Positions 26,386 through 34,971 of a stretch of DNA of 60,796 bases are shown here, in pieces (position 1 is the first letter of the stretch; each line of letters starts with the position of its first letter). The DNA is from QYOJ01 sp964449285 (GTDB taxonomy: Bacteria > Bacteroidota > Bacteroidia > Bacteroidales > FEN-979). The stretch is from the NCBI GenBank assembly GCA_964449285.1, contig CAYUZX010000015.1:1-60796 (forward strand), in the 5' to 3' direction. Made by a program: the position numbers and the translations under genes. The notes under the pieces were generated by a model. The model searched no databases. It was not told the DNA's origin and saw nothing but the letters and a program-made list of their open reading frames with translations.

Positions 26386-27581
26386 ATCGCTCCGAGTTTT
26401 TTTCCAACTTTGGTGAATTTATCAATCGCAAACCGGATCTGATCCGTGGAGTGTGCAGCACTGATCTGTACCCGGATCCTCGACTTTCCTTTTGGCACAA
26501 TCGGATAATAGAATCCAATCACATAAATTCCCTCGTCCAGCAACTCGTTAGCAAAATCCTGGGACAATTTCGCATCATTTGGGAGGTGCCCGAAAAGGAT
26601 GGGTGTGATTGGGTGAATCCCAGGCACAATCCTGAATCCCGTATCCTCCATTCCCCGGCGGAACATCTTAGTATTCTGAAACAGTTTATCTCGAAGTTCT
26701 GTCGTCTCCGATAACATGTTGATAACCTCAAGGGTTGCTCCTGCAATGGCAGGGGCTAATGAATTGGAGAAAAGGTAAGGCCGGGAGCGTTGCCTGAGCA
26801 ATTCCACGATCTCCTTTTTACCGGAGATGCATCCCCCTGAGGCGCCACCCAGCGCTTTCCCGAAAGTGGTGGAGATGATGTCTACCCGGTCAATGCAGTT
26901 ACAATATTCATGTGTACCCCTACCTGTAGCGCCGACAAATCCTGTTGCATGCGAATCATCAACCATCACGATAGCATCATACTTCCCGGCCAGATCACAT
27001 ATCTTATCCACCTGGGCGATAATCCCATCCATAGAGAAAACCCCGTCGGTTACGATGAGTTTGAACCTGGCGGCACCAGCTTGCTGAAGAACCTCTTCCA
27101 AATCCTCCATGTCATTATTTTTATACCTGAATCGCTGTGCTTTGCAAAGCCTCACCCCATCGATGATGGAGGCGTGATTCAGCTCGTCAGAGATGAGGGC
27201 ATCCTGTTCGCTGAGAAGAGGTTCAAACACACCGCCGTTGGCATCAAAAGCTGAAGAGTAAAGGATCGTGTCTTCCATTCCCAGAAACTTGCTTAAGCTG
27301 GCTTCGAGGTCTTTATGTACTTTCTGGGTGCCACATATAAACCGAACCGAAGCCATGCCGTAACCATATTTGAAGAACGTATAGTTGGCGGCTGCCATAA
27401 CCCGTGGATCAGAACATAGACCCAGGTAATTGTTAGCACAGAAATTCAGCACGTCCAATCCCCGCATCGTCTTGATCTGAACCCCCTGGGGAGTCATCAG
27501 AATCCGTTCATTTTTAAAGAGTCCTTCTTCACGGATGGTATCAAGTTGCTGTTGCAAAAACTCCCTAAAGTTGCTGTACAT
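26382..27581 (-). CDS. kbl: Glycine C-acetyltransferase (2-amino-3-ketobutyrate CoA ligase)
   Basis: A 399-residue PLP enzyme very close to E. coli Kbl over its whole length: GLFKNERI, NFCANNYLGL, ASVRFICGTQKVHK, DANGGVFEPLL, MVDDSHATGFVG, FGKALGGASGG (PLP Lys242) and RPYLFSNSLAPAI. It cleaves 2-amino-3-ketobutyrate with CoA to glycine and acetyl-CoA, completing threonine degradation begun by the dehydrogenase at 10227. ATG 27581 is preferred over the longer frame to 27617 because a TAnnTTTG promoter box (27615-27622) lies upstream and E. coli Kbl begins at the equivalent place. It overlaps acpS by 4 nt. It is the canonical member of the two alpha-oxoamine synthases here. Confidence 0.92.
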   Translation of the reverse strand: MYSNFREFLQQQLDTIREEGLFKNERILMTPQGVQIKTMRGLDVLNFCANNYLGLCSDPRVMAAANYTFFKYGYGMASVRFICGTQKVHKDLEASLSKFLGMEDTILYSSAFDANGGVFEPLLSEQDALISDELNHASIIDGVRLCKAQRFRYKNNDMEDLEEVLQQAGAARFKLIVTDGVFSMDGIIAQVDKICDLAGKYDAIVMVDDSHATGFVGATGRGTHEYCNCIDRVDIISTTFGKALGGASGGCISGKKEIVELLRQRSRPYLFSNSLAPAIAGATLEVINMLSETTELRDKLFQNTKMFRRGMEDTGFRIVPGIHPITPILFGHLPNDAKLSQDFANELLDEGIYVIGFYYPIVPKGKSRIRVQISAAHSTDQIRFAIDKFTKVGKKLGAI

Positions 27582-27614
27582 AAATGTTATAAATTTCACA
27601 GATTCTCCGGACGG

Positions 27615-27622
27615 CAAAGGTA
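27615..27622 (-). promoter_or_regulatory. Bacteroidota -7 box for kbl-acpS
   Basis: On the minus strand TACCTTTG matches TAnnTTTG, 33 bp before ATG 27581. No -33 TTTG at the usual distance is evident. Confidence 0.4.
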
Positions 27623-27683
27623 GAAAAAATCATCTTACTCCCGTATTCTCCGTATCTTTATATCCTTCAAAAACCCCACGTGT

Positions 27684-28145
27684 ATGAAAAATGTATTCCT
27701 GAAAGCGATGGTGCTCCTGTTTGGGATTGTAGTGCTTGTATCCTGCAGTAAAAAAGAATCTTCAGATCCTCCAAAAGAACCTGATTTCCCTCAACTCATC
27801 GGAATCTGGCAGGGAACGACCTGGCAGCAGTATCCGATTGAGATCTCTGTGATCAACGTAGAAGGTATGCTCTACCTCTCTTCTTATTCCTTTGCGGTTA
27901 CCAGGCATGAAGGTGGCAGTTCGGATTCAGCGAATTACCAGATGTCAATATCAACGGGTATTGCACCCGTTCTTAACAAACAGTTTTCGCTACAGTTATT
28001 GAGCATGGCCTCCTCCTTTACGAACGATTCACTTACCGGCGCATTCGATACAGGGGAGATGATCCTAAGTGGCTCGATCCAGGTTGAGTTCCAGAGTGGA
28101 ATTGTTAAGGGGTCCTATTCTGCTATAAAAAAACCTATTTATTGA
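27684..28145 (+). CDS. Small lipoprotein of unknown function
   Basis: The 153-residue protein starts with a lipoprotein signal ending in VLVSC (lipid Cys22), then a charged linker (SKKESSDPPKEPDFP). The rest resembles a small beta-barrel or lipocalin-like fold: it begins LIGIWQGTTWQQYPIE, has several beta strands, and contains a LTGAFDTGEMILSGSIQVEF segment. I recognise no named family. It lies 18 bp upstream of an iron alcohol dehydrogenase on the same strand and is divergent from kbl. By localisation it would be anchored in the inner or outer membrane. Confidence 0.75.
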   Translation: MKNVFLKAMVLLFGIVVLVSCSKKESSDPPKEPDFPQLIGIWQGTTWQQYPIEISVINVEGMLYLSSYSFAVTRHEGGSSDSANYQMSISTGIAPVLNKQFSLQLLSMASSFTNDSLTGAFDTGEMILSGSIQVEFQSGIVKGSYSAIKKPIY

Positions 28146-28163
28146 TCCGCTAATCGTGTCATT

Positions 28164-29306
28164 ATGGAAAACTTCACTTCCTGCAATCCAACAACCATTC
28201 ACTTTGGGAAAGGCGTACTGACCAATCTTGGCCAAACGCTCTCCTTATACGGGACAAGGGTCTTGCTGGTTTATGGACAGTCTTCAATCAAACAATCTGG
28301 ACTGTACGACAGGGTAATTGCCTACCTGAAAAAAGCGGGTCTATCCGTTTTCGAATACAGCGGGATCCGAAGCAACCCGGTAATTGAAGATGTGGAAGCT
28401 GCTGCCACTGTGGGACGAGTAAACAGCGTGGAGATGGTCCTGGCTGTTGGGGGCGGCAGTGTAATCGATTCGGCGAAAGCCATTGCCCTCTCCATCCCGG
28501 TCGATCACTCAGCCTGGGATTTCTTCGCCGGGAAAGCAACACCAAACCAGGGATTACCCATCATCACAATCTTGACTCTGGCCGCTACCGGTTCCGAGAT
28601 GAATGCCATCGCTGTTATTTCAAACCAGAAGGCAAAACTCAAAGCACCTGTTCGGTCGCAATTTGCCCTTCCCAGGCACTCCTTCCTGGATCCTGAGGTG
28701 ACTATGACTGTACCCAGGGATTATACCGCCTTCGGTGTTGCCGACCTTATGGCCCATTGCATGGAAGCCTGGTTTGGCGCCGGAGATTGCCCGATGAGCG
28801 ACAAGCTCGTTCTGAGCATCATCAAAGAGGCCATGGAGGCAGGGCCTCCCCTGCTGAACAACTTGCAGAACTATGCCCTCCGCGCAAGGATCATGTATGT
28901 TGCCACCCTGGCTCTGAACGGAATCACCATGCAAGGGAAAATCTCTGGCGACTGGGGCGTTCACGCGATCGGACATATCCTTTCTCTACTTTACGGTGTG
29001 CCACACGGAGCATCTCTCACCATCGTCTACCCTGCCTGGATGCGCTTTTTTAAAGACCAGGCCGGTGATCGGATTGCCTTGCTGGGTTCAGAGATGTTCA
29101 ATGAAAAGTTGGATCCTGATCAGGCCATTGGCCGGATTGAAGATTTTTTCCTCTCCCTCGGCTGCCCTGTCAGACTCCGTGACATGAATGTCCCGAACCC
29201 CTCAATAGATGACATAGTGGAGACGATGAAAATCGGGCAGGTGGACGGGATGCACATGAAAATTAAGCCTGCCGATTACCATAAACTGGTGGAGCTGTTT
29301 TTATAG
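28164..29306 (+). CDS. Iron-containing alcohol dehydrogenase (butanol dehydrogenase-like)
   Basis: The 380-residue enzyme is a group III NAD(P)-dependent alcohol dehydrogenase. The nucleotide-binding glycine motif is AVGGGSVIDSAKAIAL. Metal-site residues are in DLMAHCMEAW, HAIGHILS and YGVPHGAS. The N terminus (FTSCNPTTIHFGKGVL) and HSAWDFF region are those of the BdhA/YqhD branch, which reduces butyraldehyde and other short or toxic aldehydes, usually with NADPH. A fermentative or aldehyde-detoxifying role is likely. It may share a transcript with the small lipoprotein upstream. It is convergent with the MFS gene; the 21-bp spacer holds a small TCCGAA/TTCGGA hairpin without a T-tract. Confidence 0.9.
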   Translation: MENFTSCNPTTIHFGKGVLTNLGQTLSLYGTRVLLVYGQSSIKQSGLYDRVIAYLKKAGLSVFEYSGIRSNPVIEDVEAAATVGRVNSVEMVLAVGGGSVIDSAKAIALSIPVDHSAWDFFAGKATPNQGLPIITILTLAATGSEMNAIAVISNQKAKLKAPVRSQFALPRHSFLDPEVTMTVPRDYTAFGVADLMAHCMEAWFGAGDCPMSDKLVLSIIKEAMEAGPPLLNNLQNYALRARIMYVATLALNGITMQGKISGDWGVHAIGHILSLLYGVPHGASLTIVYPAWMRFFKDQAGDRIALLGSEMFNEKLDPDQAIGRIEDFFLSLGCPVRLRDMNVPNPSIDDIVETMKIGQVDGMHMKIKPADYHKLVELFL

Positions 29307-29327
29307 GATCTCCGAACAATTCGGAAA

Positions 29328-30581
29328 TCACTTCAGCGCCCTCAGGTTCAATCTCCTCAATAGCGGCGCCTTTTTTGCAATAATCCCTACGACAACCAGG
29401 GTCATTGATCCGCCGAAAATAACCGATGGAATCAATCCCATGATCTTGGCTGCCAGCCCGGATTCGAAAGAACCGATCTCATTGGAAGAACCGATAAAGA
29501 TACTGTTGACAGAGGCGACACGGCCTCGCATTTCATCAGGTGTCAATAATTGAAGTGTCGTGGCACGGATGATCACGCTGATATTATCGAAGAGACCGCT
29601 CAGGAAGAGCAGAAAAAGGGATAGGTAAAAATTTTTCGAAAGTGCGAAACAGATGATGCTTAATCCAAACCCCGCAACCGAAATAAAAAGCCACTTTCCG
29701 GCGCTGGCAGCAGGGGGCCGATAAGCCAGGATTAACGACATCATGACGGCGCCAAACATCGGAGCAGCCCGGAGAAATCCTAATCCCTGTGGGCCGACAA
29801 AAAGAATTTCCGCCGCGAAAATAGGAAGCATCGCTACCGCCCCGCCGAACAATACAGCAAACATATCCAACGACATCGTGCCAAGTAGGATCTGATTCCG
29901 GAACACAAACTTAAGTCCGGAAGAGAGTCGCTGCCTGATCGTCTCCGTCAGGATCATTTGTGGATTCTGGTAGTGTTTCACAAAAAGCAGGAGGCTCAGT
30001 GCTACAACCACAAAAAATACAACAATGATGTAGGCTACCTGAACTCCGAAGAAACCGTATATCAATCCTCCTAATGCCGGGCCCGAGATGGCGGCAATAT
30101 GCCATACCGTGCTATTCCATGTGGAGGAGTTGGTATAGAGATGCCTTGGAACCAGCTGAGCCATCAGTGCAATGGTTGATGGATAGAGGAAGGCCCGCAC
30201 AATCCCGGTTAGTGCCACAACGAAGTAGATTGGGAAAACACCCAGTGCCAGAATTGTCATCAGATTCTTATAACTGAACGCATATAATAAGAGAGTCCCC
30301 AGCAGAAATAACATCGAAAACCAGGCGATGATTCGTTGCCGGTTATACCGATCTGCAACATGGCCCGAATAGAGAGCTACCGAGATAAATGGCAGTGCCT
30401 CCGCCAGACCTATTAATCCGAGGGCAAGCGGATCATGGGTGAGTTCATACATCTGCCAGCCAACAATGAGGCCCTGCATCTGAAATGCAATCGTAATAAA
30501 AAAACGGTAACTGATAAAAAGGCGAAAGTCCCTGACTTTCAGGACAGCATAGGCATCATGTTTCTCGCCTGGGTTAACCAT
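29328..30581 (-). CDS. MFS transporter (MFS_3/EntS-like exporter)
   Basis: A 417-residue integral membrane protein with about 12 predicted helices. It has the MFS loop motif between helices 2 and 3 (GHVADRYNRQRII) and a matching region in the second half (LSGLFDNISVIIRATTLQL, then TPDEMRGRVASVNSIFIG). The DEMRGRV segment is typical of the MFS_3/EntS-type drug or siderophore exporters. The substrate is unknown. It lies downstream of the EF-G-like gene with a G/C-rich hairpin repeat between them (30590-30625), which may limit read-through. Confidence 0.85.
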   Translation of the reverse strand: MVNPGEKHDAYAVLKVRDFRLFISYRFFITIAFQMQGLIVGWQMYELTHDPLALGLIGLAEALPFISVALYSGHVADRYNRQRIIAWFSMLFLLGTLLLYAFSYKNLMTILALGVFPIYFVVALTGIVRAFLYPSTIALMAQLVPRHLYTNSSTWNSTVWHIAAISGPALGGLIYGFFGVQVAYIIVVFFVVVALSLLLFVKHYQNPQMILTETIRQRLSSGLKFVFRNQILLGTMSLDMFAVLFGGAVAMLPIFAAEILFVGPQGLGFLRAAPMFGAVMMSLILAYRPPAASAGKWLFISVAGFGLSIICFALSKNFYLSLFLLFLSGLFDNISVIIRATTLQLLTPDEMRGRVASVNSIFIGSSNEIGSFESGLAAKIMGLIPSVIFGGSMTLVVVGIIAKKAPLLRRLNLRALK

Positions 30582-30589
30582 TCTGGTTT

Positions 30590-30625
30590 CCCCTCCCTTT
30601 TTTGGGAGGGGATTAAGGGGTGGGT
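30590..30625. repeat. Intergenic hairpin repeat (CCCCTCCC / GGGAGGGG)
   Basis: An 8-bp stem (30590-30597 with 30604-30611, six-T loop) is followed by a G/T-rich tail (ATTAAGGGGTGGG), just past the EF-G-like stop. A diverged copy lies inside the PfkB kinase gene at 33431-33465. Similar CCCCTCCC-type repeats are dispersed in many bacteria. Confidence 0.6.
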
Positions 30626-30626
30626 A

Positions 30627-32762
30627 TTAATCCTCTTCCTGCTCCTCTTCTTCGTATGCCTTCAGTAGTTTATCCTGAACCTCGGCAGGCACCTGTACAT
30701 ATTCGGCAAACCTCATGTCGTAAGTGGCCCGTCCACTCGTCAGCGAACTGAGGGCAGTAGAGTAGCGGTTCATTTCAGCAAGTGGAACTTTGGCTTTGAT
30801 CTTCTGGTAATTCCCTTCACTGTCCATACCCATAATCAAGGCGCGCCGTCCCTGCAGGTCGGTCATAACTTCACCCATCTTCTCCTCGGGAACCATCACC
30901 TCCACATCATAAATAGGCTCGAGGATTTTTGGTCCTGCATTTTTAAAGGCTTCCCTGAAGGCGTTTCTTCCTGCCAGTTTGAATGATATCTCGTTCGAAT
31001 CAACAGGGTGCATCTTACCGTCATAAATGTTGAAAACAATATCGCGGGCATACGATCCTGTAAGCGGGCCCTCTTCCATCTTCTCCATTACCCCTTTGAG
31101 GATAGCCGGCATAAACCGCGCATCGATAGCACCTCCAACGATACAGGTGTGCATGATGAGTTTACCTCCCCATTCGAGTTCAATAGTATCACGTCCGCGG
31201 ATCGGGAATTCAGTCTGATCGGCCATTCCTTCTTTGTAAGGCTGAATCATCATGTGAACCTCTCCGAACTGTCCTGAACCACCCGACTGTTTCTTATGAC
31301 GATAGGTCGCTTTTGCAGGTTTTGTAATCGTCTCTCTGTAGGGGATTCTCGGTGCCAGATATTCGATAGAAATCTTTTCAACATTTTCAATAAGCCATTT
31401 TACCAGGTTCAGATGAAGTTCTCCCTGTCCTTGCAGAATTAACTGCTTCAGCTCTTTTGAATATCCGAAGATCAGGGTAGGATCCATCTTGGCAAGCTCA
31501 TTCAGGATGGCACCCATCTTTTCGTCATCGTTCGTGTTTTTTGCTTTAACTGCAACCCTGAATTTTGGATTTGGGTAGGTGGTTGGTTCAATAATGTCAT
31601 CCGGATTCTTCAATGAATTAAGTGTGTTATTGGTGAACACAGCTTTCAGTTTGATGGTTGCACCGATGTCGCCTGCAACAAACTTTTCCACTTTTTCCCG
31701 GTTCTTGCCATTGATGACAAAAAGTTGGGAAATCCTCTCTTTCGAATTCCGGTTAGCATTCACCATGTCCTGGCTCTCTATAACCTCCCCACCATAAACT
31801 TTAAAATACGAAATCTCTCCAAGGTGGGTCTCAACAGCCGTCTTAAAAATATAAAGAGAGGTGGGATCTGATACCTTGCAGGTAAGAACTTTCCCATCCG
31901 TTGTTTTAACCCCAGGCATTTCGTTCGGAGCAGGTACTGCATTGGCAACAAATTCCAAGAGCCTGGTGACACCAATATCGTGTTTGGAACTCACGCACAT
32001 CACCGGAAAAATAGAACGGGAAATCAGTCCCAGCTCAAGTGCTTTGTTGATTTGCTCTTCGGTGAGTGTACCTTTATCGAAGAACTCCTCCATTAATGCT
32101 TCGTCCTTTGAAGCTAATTCTTCAATCAATGTAGCATTCATCTCCTCGGCCTTATCTTTTTCTTCTGCCGGGATGTCAAGGATTTCTGGCTTTCCGCCAC
32201 TCTGAGGATACTTGTATAGCTTCATCTTCAGCACATCGATAATGGAATGGAATCCATTTCCCTGGTTCACAGGATACTGAACTACTGTTACGAAATTACC
32301 AAACTGTTGTTTTAGCTGGCGTACCGCTTCATCAAAGTTTGCAAGTTCTACATCCAGATGGTTCACAATAAAAATAACCGGTTTCTCCATCATACTGGTG
32401 TGCCGCCATGTGATCTCTGTCCCAACTTCAACTCCGTTCTGCGCATTCACTACCATTAGAGCGGTATCACAAACTCTGAGCGGAGAGATTACCTCCCCGA
32501 TAAAATCATCAAAACCAGGAGTATCGATAATGTTGATTTTTTTATTGTCGTAAAGTGTGTACAAAATGGAAGCAGAAACAGAGTTCTGGCGCTCCAGCTC
32601 GATCGGACGATAGTCTGATATAGTATTTTTGTCATCCACACTCCCTCTGCGATTGATCACACCGCCTTCAAAAATCATCGCTTCAGCCAGGGTAGTCTTT
32701 CCCGATTTAGCACCGCCAATCAAAGCGATGTTCCGGATCTCATTCGTCTGAAATACCTTCAT
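30627..32762 (-). CDS. Elongation factor G-like protein (EF-G paralogue with altered G motifs)
   Basis: A 711-residue translational-GTPase homologue with the EF-G domain order: G domain, domain II, domain III (LNELAKMDPTLIFGYSKELKQLI), and domains IV-V with SGGSGQFGEVHM and AFREAFKNAGPKILEPI. The P-loop is present (residues 16-24, GGAKSGKTT). The switch II motif reads D80-T-P-G-F84-D instead of DTPGHVD, replacing the catalytic His. The base-recognition motif reads N134-H-L-D137 instead of NKxD. The canonical EF-G at 40318 keeps both. Impaired or no GTP hydrolysis is therefore expected. In Bacteroides an EF-G2 paralogue has been reported to support translation without GTP hydrolysis, for energy saving in starvation; this could be its counterpart. 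It has a well-formed promoter (32818-32848). Confidence 0.85.
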   Translation of the reverse strand: MKVFQTNEIRNIALIGGAKSGKTTLAEAMIFEGGVINRRGSVDDKNTISDYRPIELERQNSVSASILYTLYDNKKINIIDTPGFDDFIGEVISPLRVCDTALMVVNAQNGVEVGTEITWRHTSMMEKPVIFIVNHLDVELANFDEAVRQLKQQFGNFVTVVQYPVNQGNGFHSIIDVLKMKLYKYPQSGGKPEILDIPAEEKDKAEEMNATLIEELASKDEALMEEFFDKGTLTEEQINKALELGLISRSIFPVMCVSSKHDIGVTRLLEFVANAVPAPNEMPGVKTTDGKVLTCKVSDPTSLYIFKTAVETHLGEISYFKVYGGEVIESQDMVNANRNSKERISQLFVINGKNREKVEKFVAGDIGATIKLKAVFTNNTLNSLKNPDDIIEPTTYPNPKFRVAVKAKNTNDDEKMGAILNELAKMDPTLIFGYSKELKQLILQGQGELHLNLVKWLIENVEKISIEYLAPRIPYRETITKPAKATYRHKKQSGGSGQFGEVHMMIQPYKEGMADQTEFPIRGRDTIELEWGGKLIMHTCIVGGAIDARFMPAILKGVMEKMEEGPLTGSYARDIVFNIYDGKMHPVDSNEISFKLAGRNAFREAFKNAGPKILEPIYDVEVMVPEEKMGEVMTDLQGRRALIMGMDSEGNYQKIKAKVPLAEMNRYSTALSSLTSGRATYDMRFAEYVQVPAEVQDKLLKAYEEEEQEED

Positions 32763-32817
32763 GGTAATAAATAAATTTACGTATGTACTTGATTAATATT
32801 AATTTCGAAAAGGTTTG

Positions 32818-32848
32818 CAAAGTTACACGGTTAAATTTAATTTTCAAA
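32818..32848 (-). promoter_or_regulatory. Complete Bacteroidota promoter for the EF-G-like gene
   Basis: On the minus strand TTTG (32848-32845), exactly 19 bp, then TAACTTTG (32825-32818). This is the canonical TTTG-N19-TAnnTTTG arrangement, 55 bp before ATG 32762, in the spacer after the PfkB kinase gene. Confidence 0.65.
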
Positions 32849-32859
32849 GGATAACTTAG

Positions 32860-33906
32860 TCACCCTCTCATTCTCTCCTTCACTATATCCCATCTGGTCG
32901 CTGGCATTTTCGCGCCGAGTTCCTCGATGATATTGCCGGCCAGAAGAGCTCCGGCTTCCCCGCATTTAAGGAGCGGCCAGCCAAGGGAGTGCCCATAAAG
33001 AAACCCTGCTGCATAGAGGTCCCCCGCCCCCGTGGTGTCAACGGAATTGACCTGGATGATGCCGATTTCGGTGACAACATTTCGCGATTTAACCATCGAA
33101 CCCCGGCTACCAATTTTTACGACCGCCACGTCACAAAACTGAGCCAGGTGATGCAATGCTTTTTCAGGTTCATACCCGGTGAATACGTTGGCCTCCTCTT
33201 CATTGGCAAATACAATATCGACATATTTCTTAACGATCTCTTCCAGAAATTCCAGATTTGCTTCTACAACATTGTAACTGGCCAAATCGAGTGACACCAG
33301 CAATCCATTTGCTTTTGCCAGTTCCACAGCTGTCCCGATCAAGTCGTGGTTCTGTACCAGGTAGCCTTCGATGTGGAGGTAATCGTAACCCTTAAAAATG
33401 CTGGTTGCTGGTTGCCGCTTGCCGGTTGCTCCCCTCCCTTGTTGGGAAGGGGCTGGGGGTGGAGTAGTTGAGGTTGAGGTCATCAGGTCCGCTGCTGAAA
33501 GTTCAACAGCAGCTCCAAGAAAGGTGGCAAAGGTGCGCTCCGAATCGGGTGTAATTAAGGTGATGGCCCGTCCGGTCTCCGTGTCGCTGCGAATTAAAAA
33601 AGGCTCTACCCCGGCAGAAATCATATCTGTCTCAAACGAGGCGCCCAGATCATCTTTCCCAATCACGCCGATATAGCCGGTTTTGGCTCCAAGCATACCC
33701 AGTCCATGGATGGTATTGGCAGCTGAACCACCAGCTGCCAGACTATGTGGAACATCTTTTAGCGCCATCAAAATCTCATCACTGCGTAACTTATTGACCA
33801 ACTGCATACTCCCTTTGGGCAGGTTCAGTTGTTCGAGAAGGGAATCTTGTTCAATCCGGATTAAAATATCCACCAGTGCATTTCCTATTCCAAGGATTTT
33901 CTTCAT
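32860..33906 (-). CDS. PfkB-family carbohydrate/adenosine kinase with a repeat-derived insertion
   Basis: A 348-residue PfkB kinase. The first signature is GGSAANTIHGLGMLG with the preceding GNALVDILIRI. The second signature with the catalytic Asp is DTTGAGDLYAAGFLYG. Overall layout matches the Bacteroidota adenosine-kinase-like group, which phosphorylates nucleosides or sugars with ATP. ATG 33906 is chosen because a TAnnTTTG box (33922-33929) lies inside the longer frame that starts at 33945. Between AAVELSAADL and IFKGYDYLHIEGYL, about residues 141-169 are a foreign Thr/Pro/Gln/Gly-rich segment translated from heptamers and a CCCCTCCC-type repeat. The insertion is in frame and between conserved blocks, so the enzyme may still be active. 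Confidence 0.87.
   Translation of the reverse strand: MKKILGIGNALVDILIRIEQDSLLEQLNLPKGSMQLVNKLRSDEILMALKDVPHSLAAGGSAANTIHGLGMLGAKTGYIGVIGKDDLGASFETDMISAGVEPFLIRSDTETGRAITLITPDSERTFATFLGAAVELSAADLMTSTSTTPPPAPSQQGRGATGKRQPATSIFKGYDYLHIEGYLVQNHDLIGTAVELAKANGLLVSLDLASYNVVEANLEFLEEIVKKYVDIVFANEEEANVFTGYEPEKALHHLAQFCDVAVVKIGSRGSMVKSRNVVTEIGIIQVNSVDTTGAGDLYAAGFLYGHSLGWPLLKCGEAGALLAGNIIEELGAKMPATRWDIVKERMRG
33399..33483. repeat. Heptamer array plus CCCCTCCC-type hairpin repeat translated in the PfkB kinase
   Basis: On the coding strand the units GCAACCG, GCAAGCG, GCAACCA and GCAACCA follow a CCCCTTCCC/GGGAGGGG hairpin (plus-strand arms 33431-33438 and 33444-33452). The hairpin and its G/T-rich tail resemble the intergenic copy at 30590. 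Confidence 0.75.
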
Positions 33907-33921
33907 TTCACGTTTTTTTTG

Positions 33922-33929
33922 CAAATGTA
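33922..33929 (-). promoter_or_regulatory. Bacteroidota -7 box for the PfkB kinase
   Basis: On the minus strand TACATTTG matches TAnnTTTG, 15 bp before ATG 33906. Confidence 0.4.
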
Positions 33930-34015
33930 GGCAATCGTAACACATCGTAAAAAGTTTGTGTCATTTGTAATAATCCGAATGTTTTTTCGTATTATTTAGA
34001 TTGTTTATTGATAAT

Positions 34016-34948
34016 ATGATCGAGAAAATATCCTATAGTATCTTATTAATATTGCTATCTCTTACGGGATGCACACAGAATCAGCCTAATAACAATATGG
34101 TCAACAAAATATTAACGCCTGAAGAAGAGCACGTAATCCTCAATAAAGGCACCGAACGTCCCTATTCAGGCACGTATGATGACTTCTGGGAACGTGGAAC
34201 CTACATCTGTAAGATGTGTGAAGCCCCTTTATATGAATCCACGGCAAAATTTGATGCCGGTTGCGGTTGGCCCAGTTTCGACGATGAAATTCCCGGAGCA
34301 GTTAAACACAAGCTGGATGCGGATGGAAGCCGCACAGAGGTCCTCTGTGCAAATTGCGGAGCGCATCTTGGACATGTATTTGAAGGAGAGGGTTTTACTT
34401 CCAAAAACAACCGCCATTGTGTGAACTCCATCTCGATGGTATTTATTCCCGAAAAAGCTGCTGGACTGACTGATACTGCTATTTTTGCCGGAGGTTGTTT
34501 CTGGGGAGTTGAATACTATTTGCAGAAAGCACCGGGTGTCCTGGCAGTTGTTTCTGGATATATCGGAGGCCATGTTGAAAACCCCACCTATAAAGAGGTC
34601 TGTTCTGGAACGACCGGTCATTATGAGGCTGTTGAAGTAACTTTTGACCCTTCCCGGATCAGTTTTGAGAAGCTGGCAAGACTCTTTTTCGAGATTCATG
34701 ATCCAACACAATTGAACCACCAGGGACCCGATGTTGGGGAACAGTACCGATCGGCAATATTCTACCTCAATGATGAACAGAAGGAGATCACAGAAAAATT
34801 GATCGAAATCCTGAAAGGAAAGGATTACAACATCGTTACCGAAATCAAACCGGCTTCAATATTCTGGAAAGCAGAGAACTATCACCAGGACTATTATGAG
34901 CATAAAGGCTCTGCTCCCTATTGTCATGGTTACACGAAGAGATTCTAA
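34016..34948 (+). CDS. msrBA: Bifunctional peptide methionine sulfoxide reductase (MsrB-MsrA), lipoprotein
   Basis: A 310-residue fusion that repairs oxidised methionine. The N-terminal half is MsrB, reducing the R-sulfoxide, with zinc-site CxxC pairs (CKMC, CANCG), CGWPSFDDEI and catalytic Cys135 in NRHCVNS. The C-terminal half is MsrA, reducing the S-sulfoxide, with catalytic Cys161 in GGCFWGVEYY and the YHQDYYEHKG end motif. The order MsrB-MsrA is the reverse of the common MsrA-MsrB fusions. A lipoprotein signal (MIEKISYSILLILLSLTGC, Cys19) places it outside the cytoplasm, so it protects envelope proteins and needs an external reductant. ATG 34016 is chosen over TTG 34001 because it begins the signal peptide. 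Confidence 0.94.
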   Translation: MIEKISYSILLILLSLTGCTQNQPNNNMVNKILTPEEEHVILNKGTERPYSGTYDDFWERGTYICKMCEAPLYESTAKFDAGCGWPSFDDEIPGAVKHKLDADGSRTEVLCANCGAHLGHVFEGEGFTSKNNRHCVNSISMVFIPEKAAGLTDTAIFAGGCFWGVEYYLQKAPGVLAVVSGYIGGHVENPTYKEVCSGTTGHYEAVEVTFDPSRISFEKLARLFFEIHDPTQLNHQGPDVGEQYRSAIFYLNDEQKEITEKLIEILKGKDYNIVTEIKPASIFWKAENYHQDYYEHKGSAPYCHGYTKRF

Positions 34949-34971
34949 ACGCTTTTTAGTAATTTTGGGAA

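Noticed and set aside
29311..29325. Small TCCGAA/TTCGGA hairpin between the alcohol dehydrogenase and MFS genes
   Set aside because: Six-base stem without a T-tract; too weak to call a terminator.
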